From: Adiantum capillus-veneris
Taxonomy: Eukaryota > Streptophyta > Polypodiopsida > Polypodiales > Pteridaceae
DNA length: 64,000 nucleotides
Reading direction: 5' to 3'
NCBI GenBank assembly: GCA_014529385.2
Contig: CM043963.1
Location: 93,057,912 to 93,121,911 of the forward strand
Both the position numbers and the translations under genes were made by a program. Shown piece after piece: positions 22,579-33,960 of this stretch (positions are counted from its first letter, which is position 1; every line of letters begins with the position of its first letter). The notes beneath the pieces are model-generated. The model saw only the letters and a program-made list of their open reading frames with translations. It was not told the origin of the DNA and made no database searches.

Positions 22579-23250
22579 CTTCTCAAGCTTTAATGGAAAG
22601 CTCATCATCTACTCCAAGCTTGTGAGAAGGGAGGCCTACACCAACAACTCTTGGCTTTGTGATGCAAATCCAACCAAGAGCCAAGCTTCAATGCATGCTC
22701 ATCTCCTCTACCATGCTAATTACTAACCTATGCTAAGCTTTTATGAGTGATTACGTGAGGAGATATATTTCTTTCTCGTAAGACTACTCCTTCTTCCTCT
22801 CAATCTACTCTCATACCCCGCTAGCTCTCACCATCTTCGAAGGTGTGTGAGGTCTTGGGTTTGAGACCGTGAGGGAATTGATGTGTTTTATAAGTGTTTT
22901 GCTTAGTGCTTGAAGCTTCCATCTTCATTGCACTAGCTAGTTATTGAAGGAACACAAAGAATTGTATTGTAAAATGTCTCCCTTGATGGGGTAAACCTAT
23001 AATACAAAGCCTTTTGGAGGGGGGACCGGCTCCATGTAAATCCGGTCCTCAACTGTTGTCAATATCTTCATTTCTCTCTCTTTTGAAGTATTGTTCATGC
23101 CTATCTAACTAGGTGTTATGATTTTTGTTGCTCTCTCCCCCCAAGCACTCTTGTTATGCTCATTAGGAACCTATTCTAATGAAATGCTCACTATGTTCAT
23201 GTTATTTTCCACTACACACAAGTTACTAGGCCATTAAATGTTACAGGCCA

Positions 23251-24224
23251 CCAACTGGATACACCTCGGTTTTGCTTTCCTCAACTTTGTACCCGAAAGT
23301 AATGCCGTCTTGAGCATCGGTTGCCTTTGTAGAAACTTTGAGATGTAGACCACACTACGTCCAACAATCCCCATTCCTGAACTGTGAACACATCACGTCC
23401 AAAATATAAAACTCCAAGATAATGAGCTGTGGAACATATCTCCAACAACAATGAATTGGCGAGCCCATCCATAGTGTTTTAGGCATCTGATTGGTTCCCT
23501 GTCAGGTGCATGTGCATTGAACTCTGACCTACACGTCCAAACATAAATAACTTGAACTCCAACACAAGGGTCCAAATTAATTATAGGGAGCAGTGCTTGC
23601 CCCTCTCTGCCACTCACAAGCCTCTCTCTGGCTGAAGGTAGTGATGACACCTGTCATTTGATTAGAAATCTGACGTCGAGGCCACTGTGGCCACCGCCAC
23701 GAGTGCCATGCCGATCTCCTCTGTCAAATCTTTATTACCGTAATCTCTGTCCAGCTTGCCTTTATCATTGTTTTCTTGTGAGTTCCTACTTTTTCCTTTG
23801 GCTTCAAACTCCCGAGCCAAACAAAGCATCAAGTCACATTTATAACAACTATGGTCGTACCTCGTGGGTACCAAGGCAGCTAACTGAGTACTGGTATTGC
23901 CATCCTTGTCCAACTGACCTTTGCCGTTGTCCTCTAGCGAACTCTGCTAGTTGCTTTTGACTTCACAAACTCGAGCCAAACAATTTGTCGGGTTCCTTGA
24001 GAACTGTGCTGGTGTACAGGCCGCTAACTGGATGATTAATGATCCGTTTCTCATAGCTTTTGGTCGATGTCGTCGGGGGCGGTCAAGCAAGGGGGTGCCA
24101 TGTTGAAGTTGCAAAACTTGGTAATCTCATACCTTCTTGCACTCCAATAGGCCACAAAAAATCTCCTCGCTGCTCCAAATTCCAAGCCGGTCCACTCATC
24201 TACTAAAGAACCCTCTACTATCTC
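23251..24224 (-). other. Region downstream of a copia primer site, no firm gene
   Basis: If the LTR and primer site at 24225-24426 are real, this is the internal part of a copia element read leftwards. A short frame just after the primer site ends MAPPCLTAPDDIDQKL. Further down (23650-23281) minus frames such as LGVLYFGRDVFTVQEWGLLD look somewhat protein-like, but I recognise no family. No copia gag or pol motif is visible. Confidence 0.35.
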
Positions 24225-24260
24225 GCTTTGATACCATGTCAAAGTCGACGATGCGAAAGC

Positions 24261-24318
<58 letters not shown>

Positions 24319-24426
24319 TCTTGAATCAACCAACCCTGGTAATGAATAACTGTATGTGTATATAATGGAGGCAAGGGGTTGATTATATAATAGCCTCAGT
24401 AAATTGCCCTACCTAAGACTTTAACA
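24225..24426 (-). mobile_element. Copia LTR (about 190 bp) with initiator-tRNA-Met primer site
   Basis: Read on the minus strand, the LTR starts TGTTAAAG at 24426, ends TTTGACA at 24237 and is followed directly by TGGTATCAAAGC (24236-24225). That matches the usual Ty1/copia primer site complementary to initiator tRNA-Met with one change. A TATA-like TTATATACAC lies in the middle, and the LTR contains a (GA)n tract. No partner LTR was found. Confidence 0.6.
24263..24316. repeat. (AG)n microsatellite inside the copia LTR
   Basis: Pure AG run of about 26 units between the TATA-like patch and the LTR end. Confidence 0.98.
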
Positions 24427-24469
24427 AATAAGTAAAATAAATACCTAAAAGCCAAACTAAATAATGGGA

Positions 24470-24720
24470 TCACATTGGGTAATTCACTTGAGATGCCAAA
24501 ACTTCAACAGTTTTGTGATCTACAATGGTATCAAGTACAAGGCTTTGTTCTTGGTCAATAAGCAATGGTGGTTCATTAGAGACTGGATGAAATGGCAAGC
24601 GTCCTTTTAATAATTTTAATAAACTAATGTAAAATGCATTGTGTATGTGCCAATGAGAAGGAAAATTGAGTCTAAATGAAACATCATTTTGATAACCATG
24701 AAATGCAAAATGGTCCTTAA
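24470..24720 (-). pseudogene. Gypsy integrase C-terminal fragment
   Basis: The minus frame contains VSFRLNFPSHWHIHNAFYIS, LLKLLKGRLPFHPVSNEPPL and LVLDTIVDHK. This is the stretch between integrase core and chromodomain in plant chromoviruses (compare IAFHVSLLKPYKGKPPQEP at about 21000). Neither core nor LTR flanks it, so it is an isolated scrap. Confidence 0.7.
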
Positions 24721-24779
24721 AAGCGAGGGTACAATAGGTCATATCCGCGATAGCACCCATCACAAATATTGAGGAACCA

Positions 24780-25260
24780 TGGCCAAATGAATTATTGGGA
24801 AACGATAAGGAGTGCCAAGGAAGAAACCTACCAATCCATCCCAATTCCCAAAATAAACACGGAGCACGAGCATCCAGAAACTCCTAAAAAGATCAACTCG
24901 AGGAGTTTGCAAGAATTGTTGTCTACTCCTATCCAATGCACGATAATGCTAGCAGGATTGCTTAAGATCAGAATTCATGTGTGGGCTAAAATGAGAAAGA
25001 ACCTGGAAACAATGCGCATAAATTTTTCTTTCAAAACCATGGAAAAGGAAGTAAAGGAAACAAAATGTGTTAAACCAGAGATCACTGAGCCTATGTTATT
25101 TGCCATAGTAGAAATTTGACATTATTTTGGGACGTCCATTCATGTGACATTTCAAAATGGTTCAAGATTGGGGTTACGGCCACATCTACTTAAAGCATGA
25201 CAAAACAACCACAAGGCTAAATTTGAAAGATCATTCCTATAGAGATGTCAAGAAGACACC
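24780..25260 (+). pseudogene. Athila-like gypsy protease region fragment
   Basis: The plus frame (ELLSTPIQCTIMLAGLLKIR near 24910; DIILGRPFM then HFKMVQDWGYGHIYLKHDKT after 25120) matches the protease tail of Athila-type elements. Copy B has ILGRTFMREAKMVHDWSKNH at the equivalent place. It is more diverged than copies A-C and interrupted by stops, so it belongs to a related family. Confidence 0.55.
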
Positions 25261-25754
25261 GGTTGATGAATAATTTGAGTCGAGTACCAAGGGTGAACCA
25301 AAATTCCCATGTGGCTACAATCAAAGAAATCCATTTGGATGTGAGAAATTGATGGCCTATTAGAGAGTGAAATGTCATGTGTTTGTGATAAAGGAGAGCT
25401 CTTTGTATCTAGGGAGAGTGGCATGATGTATGAAGGTGATGACTATGATCAATCTTGGTATATGATCATATGATTGAACATTTAATTGCACCTAGTGAAA
25501 ATTGTAAGCAATCACGTGAATAAAGCTCTATGTTGTGCTTGGTCTTGAAGAGTCTCTTGCCCTCTGTCCAACCATGACTCCCTAGTTTGTGAGCATGGCG
25601 TGCTCCAACAACAACAACCGCAACAACACGATGAGTGCCACCACAACAAATATTGTGCTTCACTTCACATCAAGATCTTAGAGAAGGAGATGCAAAACAG
25701 GCATTACATCTAAAGGCCTTTCATCAAATTAATAAACAATCAGTCTTTTAGATT
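25261..25754. other. Spacer upstream of Lhcb5
   Basis: No gene or repeat structure recognised. Frames here are short. Confidence 0.5.
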
Positions 25755-25935
25755 TATAAACGATTGGGCAAAGGAAGATAGGCTAAGGGGGCAAGTGAAG
25801 CCAATGGGAGAATAGGTGACGTGGCAGGGGGTATATCCAGTGTGTGGATCGAAAGGGGGTGTGTTAGGCATTGGGAACCTTGGGAAGAGCTTCGTGAGTG
25901 GAAAGAGCGAGTAGCGAGCGAGGAGAGCAGCAGAC
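25755..25935 (+). promoter_or_regulatory. Probable Lhcb5 promoter and 5' UTR
   Basis: Directly upstream of the ATG lie, in order, an inverted CCAAT box (ATTGG, 25763-25767), a GATA-type AGATAGGC, a CCAAT box (25801-25805), a G-box/ABRE-like TGACGTGGCA (25817-25826) and a TATA-like GTATATCC (25831-25838). CCAAT, GATA/I-box and G-box elements are known in light-regulated Lhc promoters. The spacing, about 100 bp from TATA to ATG, fits a short leader. Transcription start not determined. Confidence 0.6.
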
Positions 25936-28676
25936 ATGGCAGCTCTCGCAGGTTCTTCCTCCCTGCTGGCCAGGCCCGAGCTCTTGGGACAGGCCATTAC
26001 CGCCTCCACCACGTCTTCCTCTTCCCCCGTCTCCTCCCCATCCCCCGCCGTTGTGGCTATCTTAGGCAAAAAGAAGGCCAAGCCTTCCCCCAAGGCCGCC
26101 AAAGCCGCCCCCGCCAACGAGGAGCTCGCGAAGTGGTACGGTAAGTCATTTTTCTCAGCTCTCATGATGCATGCATACGCATTCACTCACAGACGGAGCG
26201 CACATTTTACCCTTCGTGACGGATTGGTCTTTCATGCTCACTGATCATTTATTACAAGAGTGCCTATCGCTAAGCTGATTGATGAAAGCAGAAGCGAAAC
26301 TATCTGCATGCGCAGCTACTGCTTCAGAAATTGCATTATTGCGGTTATTCATTTTCTAGGTGTGTTTCAGGTCCATCCCGGAGAATCTACCTTCCTGAGG
26401 GTTTGTTAGACAGATCTGAGGTGCCTGCCTACCTCACAGGAGAAGTTCCAGGAGAGTAAGTGTCTGCTATCCATGAGCGAAATTGGAATTCTTGTCCATG
26501 AAAACATGATCATTTGCCCTACACGAAAAATTGAAAATGTTTCTACTTGACAACACTACTTGTCTTTTTTTTGTGAAGCTATGGATTTGATCCCTTCGGG
26601 CTCAGCAAGAAACCTGCTGACTTTGACAAGTGAGTGTCCTCGGAGAGCTTCCAGTATGCATCAATGAGGACTTAATCATTAGTTGCTTCATTTTAGTCTG
26701 TCTGATCAATACTCTTTTGATGATTCCTTGTGACATGACACATGGTTCCTAGGTACCAAGCCTATGAACTCATTCATGCGAGGTGGGCAATGTTGGGAGC
26801 AGCTGGTTTTGTCCTTCCTGAGGCCTTTAACAAGTATGGAGCCATCTGTGGACCAGAGGCAGTCTGGTTCAAGGTAAATCATTTGCCTCTTAAGCTGCTT
26901 CCTTGTACCGGTTACTTTGAGCTGCCTGTAGTTAAGTTTAGGCAGTTTTGATTAGTTTGTTGCCCAGTGTGGCTCATTGAGCTGAATATGTTTATAGACT
27001 GGTGCGCTTCTTCTTGATGGGGGCTCCCTTGAGTATTTTGGAGCTACTGTTCCTGTCAACCTTGCATTTGCTGTAATCGCAGAGGTGGTCCTTGTTGGGG
27101 GAGCTGAATACTACAGAGCTTCCAATCTCCAGGTTTGAGAGCTCCTTATCACTGTTTTTCTTCGCTGTTGAATTGCAGGTAGCTTTGCTATGTCTGTAAA
27201 GTATTGGTCTATTGAGTAGTGAAAGCATGGATGAATGCTGTTGTGATATTGATAGCTGTGGGTAAAGGTGTTGCCACGCAAAATTGTGTCTGGGGATGCT
27301 AGTAAGTTGTGCAGGGCAATAGAATGAGTACCAAATGTGCATTTGATGTGATTAAGCCCCAGGAAATCAGTGGCACCCATATAAATTGGGGTTTACAATT
27401 CACGGTTCTGTCAGTTGCAAAAGAGAATTTAGGTTGTTTTTGACAGAGATCTCTTCTCAAGGGAGAATGAATGCCATGATTTCTTGTGGGGATGTTTCGG
27501 TTACATTAATCTGTTGGACAATACTGTTCAACCTTGGAAGCTCCAAAATGCTGTAACTTTAAGGCAGGTACAGCGCTTTGTCGTAACGCAGCTCATGTAC
27601 TCTTAAGAGTGGGGCTTGTGACAGTGGCTGAACACTAGGTGCTCTAGTGTTTATGACAATTGAGGTGTGGTGGTATTGGCTCGAGAAACACTTAAATGTG
27701 TTCGCTTGTAAAATTTAACTGTTTCTAGCTAGGGGATTCTTGAATACAAATGCCAGATTTTAGCCTCCATAAGCCCTTTGGGAAGCATTGAGTTCTTTGA
27801 AGCAATTGTGGACCACTGGATAGGACTTGAGATGAGTGTTACATGGCAAGAAATGTTTTCCTGTTTCTTACAAGAGGGGCATTGAGCAGTGGGTCGAACT
27901 CCACAAACTCTTTTTCATCCTCTTATGTAGGGTAGTGTTGACTTTTCATCTCGTTTTAGTATTTATGAGGTCTCTAAAATTTTAGAACAATACCAAACCT
28001 TTCAGAACTTCCAAAGTGCCAAAGTGAAGGGTAAGACAATAGGAAGAAGAAGAAAAGAAAAATTTAACGTCGGAGGAAACTGTCCCAAGAGACCTAAAGA
28101 TCTATCCGACACTAGAAAGACAAGAGACTGTTTACTTTATTTCTTAAGAGTTGGCCCCGAGCGTGTGCCAAAATTTACAAAGTGCCAAAGGTAAGTGTAA
28201 GAGAATAGGAAAAGAAGAGCTCATGGCACTGAACTATTTACTCAATTTTTAAAGAGTTGGCCTTGTGCGCATGCAGCTTATGTTTCTTCATATTGTGCTC
28301 TTTTTTAATTTTTTTTCTAGTGTGTCCTTAGAGTCTCCACTAGCAGTATATTGATTTTTTTTTTTTAATAGAAGCCATCAGGAGTATTTACCATGTCTGC
28401 TGACCGACTCTTTGCTGCATTTTGTGAATACAGGGATTTGACAAGTTGCATCCCGGAGGTCCCTTTGATCCTTTGGGTCTTGCAAAGGACCCAGATCAGT
28501 TTGCCCTCCTGAAGGTGAAGGAAATTAAGAATGGGAGGCTGGCCATGTTCTCAATGCTGGGTTTTTTCCTCCAAGCCTATGTAACTGGGCAAGGTCCTGT
28601 AGAGAACTTGGCAGCTCACCTGAGTGACCCTTTCGGCAATAACCTTCTCACTGTTTTAGGTGGAACTGCTGAGTAG
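25936..28676 (+). CDS. LHCB5: Chlorophyll a/b-binding protein CP26, photosystem II minor antenna
   Basis: Six exons: 25936-26140, 26371-26455, 26579-26629, 26753-26873, 26998-27132, 28434-28676. All introns are GT..AG, phases 1,2,2,0,0, giving 840 nt and 279 residues. Residues 1 to about 44 are a Ser/Ala-rich chloroplast transit peptide. [20 protein letters not shown] and [18 protein letters not shown] are typical of CP26. Helix B has [11 protein letters not shown] (E119, H122, R124), helix C has E183 and E191, and helix A has [10 protein letters not shown] (E229, N232, R234). Q246 and H261 match further chlorophyll ligands of LHCII. The protein links the trimeric antenna to the photosystem II core and helps heat dissipation. 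It ends at TAE, several residues earlier than the Arabidopsis protein as I recall it. Start chosen because it is the first ATG (GACATGGC) and gives the transit peptide. Only clearly intact gene here. Confidence 0.97.
27133..28433 (+). other. Lhcb5 intron 5 (1301 bp)
   Basis: Much longer than the other four introns (123-230 bp). The donor is the weak GTTTGA. Near its 3' end, 28013-28164 and 28180-28276 are imperfect copies sharing AGTGCCAAAG, AATAGGAA.AAGAAG and AAGAGTTGGCC, a sign of a small insertion or duplication. No coding frame. Confidence 0.8.
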
Positions 28677-28832
28677 GGTTTCTCACCCAGGATTGAACCC
28701 TCTTGAGCTAGCTCATTGTATATGCCTCTTTTTTGTATTTGTCATCACTGAAGAGTCTCAATTGCTGCGCAAGGGTCGTGTCAATGTAGATTTTATGGGT
28801 AAGGGAAAATTAATGTGGCGTGTGTGTGTGTG

Positions 28833-28833
<1 letters not shown>

Positions 28834-28868
<35 letters not shown>
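28834..28868. repeat. (GA)n microsatellite, probably in or near the Lhcb5 3' UTR
   Basis: A GA run of about 17 units begins about 160 bp after the stop codon, preceded by a short GT run. Confidence 0.97.
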
Positions 28869-28871
<3 letters not shown>

Positions 28872-29086
28872 AACGAGATGAATGTTATATTAAGTCTTCA
28901 AAAGGTCTTCAAAAGGCCAAAATGACCAGTGTGTTACAATGTGGTGAATCTGATACAAAGTCAGAGTAACAAAATGAGAAATAGAATATGGGATGCAGCA
29001 TCGGTGTCTGGCGGATCCGATCAATCTCCTCCATGGTCAGCAGTCTGACCGGGCGTCGAGCTTGTGGGTCAAAGTGATTCGAATCC

Positions 29087-29089
<3 letters not shown>

Positions 29090-29137
<48 letters not shown>
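29090..29137. repeat. (GA)n microsatellite
   Basis: GA run of about 24 units. Confidence 0.98.
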
Positions 29138-29143
<6 letters not shown>

Positions 29144-30110
29144 CCTTGTCATTATCAACTATATGACCTTTGCATCTAATTCTCTAATGCAAGCTGTTAG
29201 CTATCGAAGTAGCTGTTGTGGCAACTGTTCTTAATCTGTTGTGGAAACTGATTGTCATGCGAACAACCACTTAGTCCTGGAACCTTTTATCTAGATCTTA
29301 CAATCATATCCACTAAGCGAATGAGTCTGCAGGGTCCCAAATGTAGACTTTTCTCAAGCCAAATTGGAAAGGGCTTTAAGAGATTATAAAGTCAAATTGG
29401 ACAGGTCCTCAAAAGATAATGAAGCCTTCACTCTATGATGACTGTCGGAGAGGAGCAAATTTAAGCAAGCTACAATATAATGCAAGTGAGAAATTTCCTC
29501 ATGGTATGTGCCATCATCCTTGAACATAGTATATATAGTACGGCTGGCCGCCTTCGGTGACCTCTCTCTCCCCGTCTCTCCCATGCAAAAGGGCTTTTTT
29601 TAGTTTTGGACTGTAGCCTTCAGGTCGCAGACTGCGACACATGTAAAGGGCTCCCCCTTCAAATTATGTTAGTAGATTTTAACATGCAGCTATCTTCCAC
29701 TCGGGATAGAAGTTCTTGTGGCTGTCATTGACATGATTTGACTTGTTGCGACCCACAGTGGTCCATATGCATTCGTGCACGCGGAGTCACTCCAGCGAAG
29801 CCCTCAGCCTGGTTGGGTTGTTTAGCTTGCCGCTACCATTATCCTCATGCAGATCATATGATGCTCTTAGTCTCAGCTAGAATAAATTCCAAAGTAAAGT
29901 GGAATCTGGTCCAGACTAAAACCTACCCGTTGGTCTATCCCACTCCAATGCCTTTGGTAATGGTGTGTAGATAAAAGAAAGATTGCATAGGTATACATGC
30001 ACATGAAATTTCTAATACATGTCCTACAGAATACATGAGACAAATTTGCACAAGAGCTCCTACTTATCCTTGTTCTTGTGTAGGGATATGTATTCTTGTC
30101 CTCTGGATTA

Positions 30111-30290
30111 CTCCAACCATTGCCAATTCCTAATTTGCCATGGGAGAGTAGATCCATGGATTTTTATCTTTGGATTATCCAAGTCTATCCATGGGGATAC
30201 GGGAATATCGTGAATAGTCGTTAGATTTAGCAAACAAACACATATATATCTGTCAAAAGGACTATCTCCATAAGCCCTGTAGCAAGGACT
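30111..30290 (+). pseudogene. Chromovirus integrase fragment
   Basis: Nucleotide match to 20140-20310 of the chromovirus: CCATTGCCAAT.. then CATGGGAGAGTA, ATCCATGGATTTTATCTTTG, TCTATCCATGG and a diverged copy of CTTGTCAAAAAGACTATTA. It covers the first integrase-core Asp (MDFI) with frameshifts. An isolated scrap. Confidence 0.8.
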
Positions 30291-30954
30291 TTTGTACTCT
30301 ATCAATTGATCACTTTCATTATGCATGTGACACTTTAAATCAACAGTTTGATGATTTCTAGAGTTCACTTTTGATATGGCTTCTTCAAGTAGTGACAGCA
30401 AGGGCCACAACATTTGGTAAGGTTGCTCATACATTGATTTGTCTGTGCTTGAGTATTGCAACTCTATCCCGTTGCACTACCTTCGACAACAATTTGTGGT
30501 TAAATGAAAATAAGAAGCCAAAGGCCTAATTCAATGCATGACATGCTCTACTTTGACATTCACATATGGTTTCACGTGTATTCTAAGAGCCCTCATGATA
30601 ACTCTGTTTATCTCATCATGAATATGTTTGCCCATAATAGTGTCTTGACAATAGCATAACAAACACTAAGCACAAAGCACGAACAATGTCAAGCACAAAG
30701 CAAAACATTGTAGGGTTGTAATCGATGGAAAATGAAGAGAATTCCCATCACACCTTCTTATAACACACTAGGATCACAAATGCCAAGATAGGCAATGTGC
30801 CCATCTACCCTTTGCCTTGTACATGTCAACTCAACACCGAAGGGTGATGGGTGTTTGATTGGTAGGCATCAACTTGTAAAATATCAAGTCCAAAAAGCAT
30901 CATTCTAGACAAACTTGTCAAACAATTTTTGTGCATTCTAGGAATCAATCTATG
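30291..30954. other. Spacer, no gene seen
   Basis: AT-rich; nothing recognised. Confidence 0.45.
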
Positions 30955-31378
30955 CAATGTGAACTAGTCGGCTTGTTTGTGCCGCTAGGGCTGCTTATTG
31001 GTGCCAAGCCCTTCTTGGCTCTAATGCAATGACCACATACATAAGCTAGTGGAAAAGTGTTGTTGGATGAGAAATCATTGGATTCGGCTTCTCAAACTAT
31101 CTAACCACTTTGTTAAAGAACTGTAAGCTCGTCTTGATGAAATCAATGCCCTCCAAAATGCATCGTTTTTACGTAAGCTCATCATTACTTTTCTGTGCTT
31201 TCTACATATTAGAAGGAGCAATGTAAGCCAATCAGCTCATTTGTGATAGCGTTGGTTATTGGTAACAAACTCTTCTTGTTACTTGTGCCAATAACTGACA
31301 TAGCAAGTTGGTGGCAAAGCATTATTAGATGAGAAACCATTGGAGGCAACCTCTCACAATTTGACTATTTTGATAGGG
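30955..31378. repeat. Degenerate duplication, period about 266 bp
   Basis: 30955-31115 and 31221-31378 share, in order, CAATGT.A, TTATTGGT, TTCTTG, AA.G.GTTATT.GATGAGAAA, CATTGGA and TCTCA. Identity is moderate, so the duplication is old. Possible coding origin not recognised. Confidence 0.6.
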
Positions 31379-31763
31379 TTTTACACTAAATTCCTCGAAG
31401 TTTGCAAGTTTTCGTATCTCCTAAATTATGATTTAGAGGCAAGTTTAAAATTTGTAGGCAAGATTACATTAAATGTAGGTTAATTTTGAAATGTAGGTCA
31501 ATTTTGAGCACTGAAGTTAGGAAAAAACTATGCGCTGATCTATGAGAAATGTTTTTATGTCATAAAAGCAGCATATTACCAAAACACTTATGATCAAAAC
31601 TCTCAGTTCTAAGGCAAAAACCTTAGAACTAACATTCTTGGGTATTCAACAAATTCTGTTGAGAATCAAAATATAATCGATGTTGTCTAATGTTCATTTG
31701 CATGAGCATCTATCCATGGTATCCATGTTAGATGCCACATCAACGTACGCTCTAGCAATAACA

Positions 31764-31820
31764 TGGTTGCTTGGTTGAAAGCGCTTTAGAGATAGAAGTC
31801 TTGAGTTGAACTCCTCGTCG
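31764..31820 (+). mobile_element. tRNA-like segment, possible SINE head
   Basis: TGGTTGCTTGGTTGAAAGCG followed 25 bp later by GAGTTGAACTCC resembles a degenerate RNA polymerase III A box and B box at tRNA spacing. No full cloverleaf can be drawn, so a tRNA gene is unlikely. A decayed tRNA-derived SINE is possible. Confidence 0.25.
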
Positions 31821-32279
31821 GCTAGATCTTTAAGGTTTCTTGGGATAGTTTCCTACGATGTTAAAACTCTCTTCTTCTTCTCTCTCTTAGCCTTGGGACA
31901 TGCACCTATTTAGCAGGACGTTCGCCCAAAAAGAGGGGAGGTGGCCACCCTATTTTCTCCCCACATAGAATGGCTTGCAATTGACCCTATCATGGTGAAC
32001 CTCCCCTTCCATATTGTTCAAGGCAATTTGCAAGCAATCATGGTATTGTGGCCCCTTTCAAGTTCATTAGGCTTAGTTTCAAACCCTACTTCAGTGCACG
32101 GCTTTTATCACATGCTTTTCTCACATTTTGAGCCTCCTAGCTACTTCATGGATGCTCAATATTCACCCTCATCTCCATAATCCTCAAGCATTGAGTCATT
32201 AATCAACTCAGTATAAAGCATTCGGCATGTTTGATTTGGTCCCATATGTCATATTATAACCTTTGATGGCAATAATACT

Positions 32280-32306
32280 TTGTGTGTGTGTGTGTGTGTG
32301 TGTGTG
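32280..32306. repeat. (GT)n microsatellite
   Basis: GT run of about 13 units followed by alternating CGCG/TGTG. Confidence 0.97.
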
Positions 32307-32470
32307 CACGCGCGTGTGCATGTACCTATATACACTATGCACTCTAAGCACTACAAAAAATTGAAAATTGGCCTATTTTTGCAGTGCAAGCTACTTGTCC
32401 AATGGGTAGGCCGTTGTCGATTGGTAGTGTGCAATTTTTTGTTAGTGAAGATAGTTCATCCTCCCTTTTT

Positions 32471-32568
32471 GCATATGGTGCATTGGTGAATTGGATGCAT
32501 TGAATGCAAGCCACTTTTTGCATCTGGTGCAGTAGGTGAATTGGATGCATTGAATGCAAGCCAACAAA
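32471..32568. repeat. 49-bp tandem duplication
   Basis: Units start GCATATGGTGCA (32471) and GCATCTGGTGCA (32520) and share GGTGAATTGGATGCATTGAA. Confidence 0.9.
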
Positions 32569-33111
32569 ATCCCTATGCGCTATATGCTTTGTATGCACAC
32601 AATATGACTCAATTCTTAGAAGTTTTGTAAGGTTTTGTTTGAAGTCAACCAAATGTGTGATAGATGGATGCTCTCTCCTTGAAAACTTTAAGATTCATTA
32701 TATATAATATAGATAGGCACATGTGCAAGCTTGGAAGTGGTTCTTAATTGTATGTTTAATCTTTACCTAGTAAGACTTTGTTGTTTTAAAGTAATCTTTG
32801 TTGATGGAAATAAGAGGACCAATTGGCTACAAAGTTAACCTCAATAGGATTGAAAGGTTTCTTATCCATAGAGCTATTGAAGGGTTGGACAATGTGTTTT
32901 TGCCAACATGTGAGGTTTGAATTTGATTGGAACCTGTGGCACTAGTACAAGGATAGAATCTTCATAAACTCAAAACTAAGGAAATATATTGCAAACTAAT
33001 GTTCAAAGAATATTGGTTCTTCCCACTAAATAAGCAGTGTGGTGAAGGGAATGGCCTGAGTCTAGGCGGGCATAGGTAGCAAGCAACATATGGGAAACTT
33101 AGTAGCCCCCT

Positions 33112-33310
33112 GCGAAGATCTTTCTTTGAAAGGTCTTATGGGGGCCTGTTCCTGCCAGGGTCAAGACACTTACCATAGGGAGATGTTTAGATAGATGCTC
33201 ATGGTGCAAAGTGGCAAGTGAAGATTTCCTCCACTTGTTCAAGGACTACCCACTAGATACAAGAGGCCTTGTGGGTATGCCCACTAGCTACAAGAGGCCT
33301 TGTGGGTAAA
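33112..33310 (+). pseudogene. Probable LINE reverse-transcriptase zinc-binding tail
   Basis: One frame reads KIFL, stop, KVLWGPVPARVKTLTIG, then RCSWCKVASEDFLHLFKDYP. The pattern of a tryptophan-containing helix, CxxC, then HLF..C/DYP resembles the zf-RVT domain at the C-terminus of plant LINE polymerases. The last cysteine is Asp here. A 31-bp tandem duplication (33249-33310) follows. Short and interrupted, so tentative. Confidence 0.45.
33249..33310 (+). repeat. 31-bp tandem duplication
   Basis: Units 33249-33279 and 33280-33310 differ at a few positions (CCCACTAG then TACAAGAGGCCTTGTGGGTA). Confidence 0.9.
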
Positions 33311-33715
33311 ATTTGCAAATGCATTCAAAAGGCTCGGAAGATCTTGTTCTTCAAGAATGATTGACTAGTGGGAGGAAATATTTTTAAGAACCAATCCTAA
33401 TATGCAGGCAAATTGTCCACTTTTTCTATTTCAGAGAAGTCTAAAGGTCTAGAGACTGACCTTTGAAAATGACATAACGATAGCCAGCATCAAAGAGGTT
33501 ATCCATGAAAATAAGGAAGTGATTAAACCTTTTGAAAAAAGAAGAAATTTGAGGAGTAAAAACAAGCAATCAAAGTGTAATGGAAATTGATAAATATTCA
33601 TTTATTGCAATTGACAAGTGGCAAAAGCATAAGAGAATTACGTACTATGCAAAATGATATCATGCTTATGGATATATCATTATTAAATGCTCTTTACGAA
33701 CTAAGTCCATTTCAT

Positions 33716-33905
33716 GTCCAGGCGGACAACTTGTATTTATTTTGAGCATTCAAGAAATCTATAAATAAATACGTGCAAGTGGAAAATTATTACTCTTACA
33801 TGGGGGGAGATTGCACCCAGTGTCTATGTTCATATTCTCTCCTCTCCTATTGCCGTGCCGGTGTAGTACTCCGCTCTAGGAGGTGCACTTGCACACACTC
33901 TTCTA

Positions 33906-33960
<55 letters not shown>

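Larger units (their letters stand above)
21271..23250 (+). mobile_element. Probable 3' noncoding region and LTR of the chromovirus
   Basis: After the chromodomain the sequence is noncoding. A purine run AAGAGAGAGG at 21611-21620 precedes TGTCATAATAAC (from 21624), which could be the polypurine tract and LTR start. A CA end near 23244 would give an LTR of about 1.6 kb. With no 5' LTR in the window this cannot be confirmed. The interval holds an (AC)n and a (CT)n microsatellite. Confidence 0.35.
28677..30110. other. Spacer downstream of Lhcb5
   Basis: Includes the Lhcb5 3' UTR, whose end I could not place. Two (GA)n tracts are the only structure. No other gene recognised. Confidence 0.5.
31830..33111. 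other. Spacer, no gene seen
   Basis: Contains a (GT)n tract and a 49-bp duplication. Open frames lack motifs. Confidence 0.45.

Noticed and set aside
25740-26186. 148-codon minus frame over Lhcb5 exon 1
   Set aside because: Antisense shadow of the GC-rich transit-peptide exon; no motif.
29060-29090. TTCGAATCC motif as a tRNA T-loop
   Set aside because: No matching acceptor, D or anticodon arm upstream.
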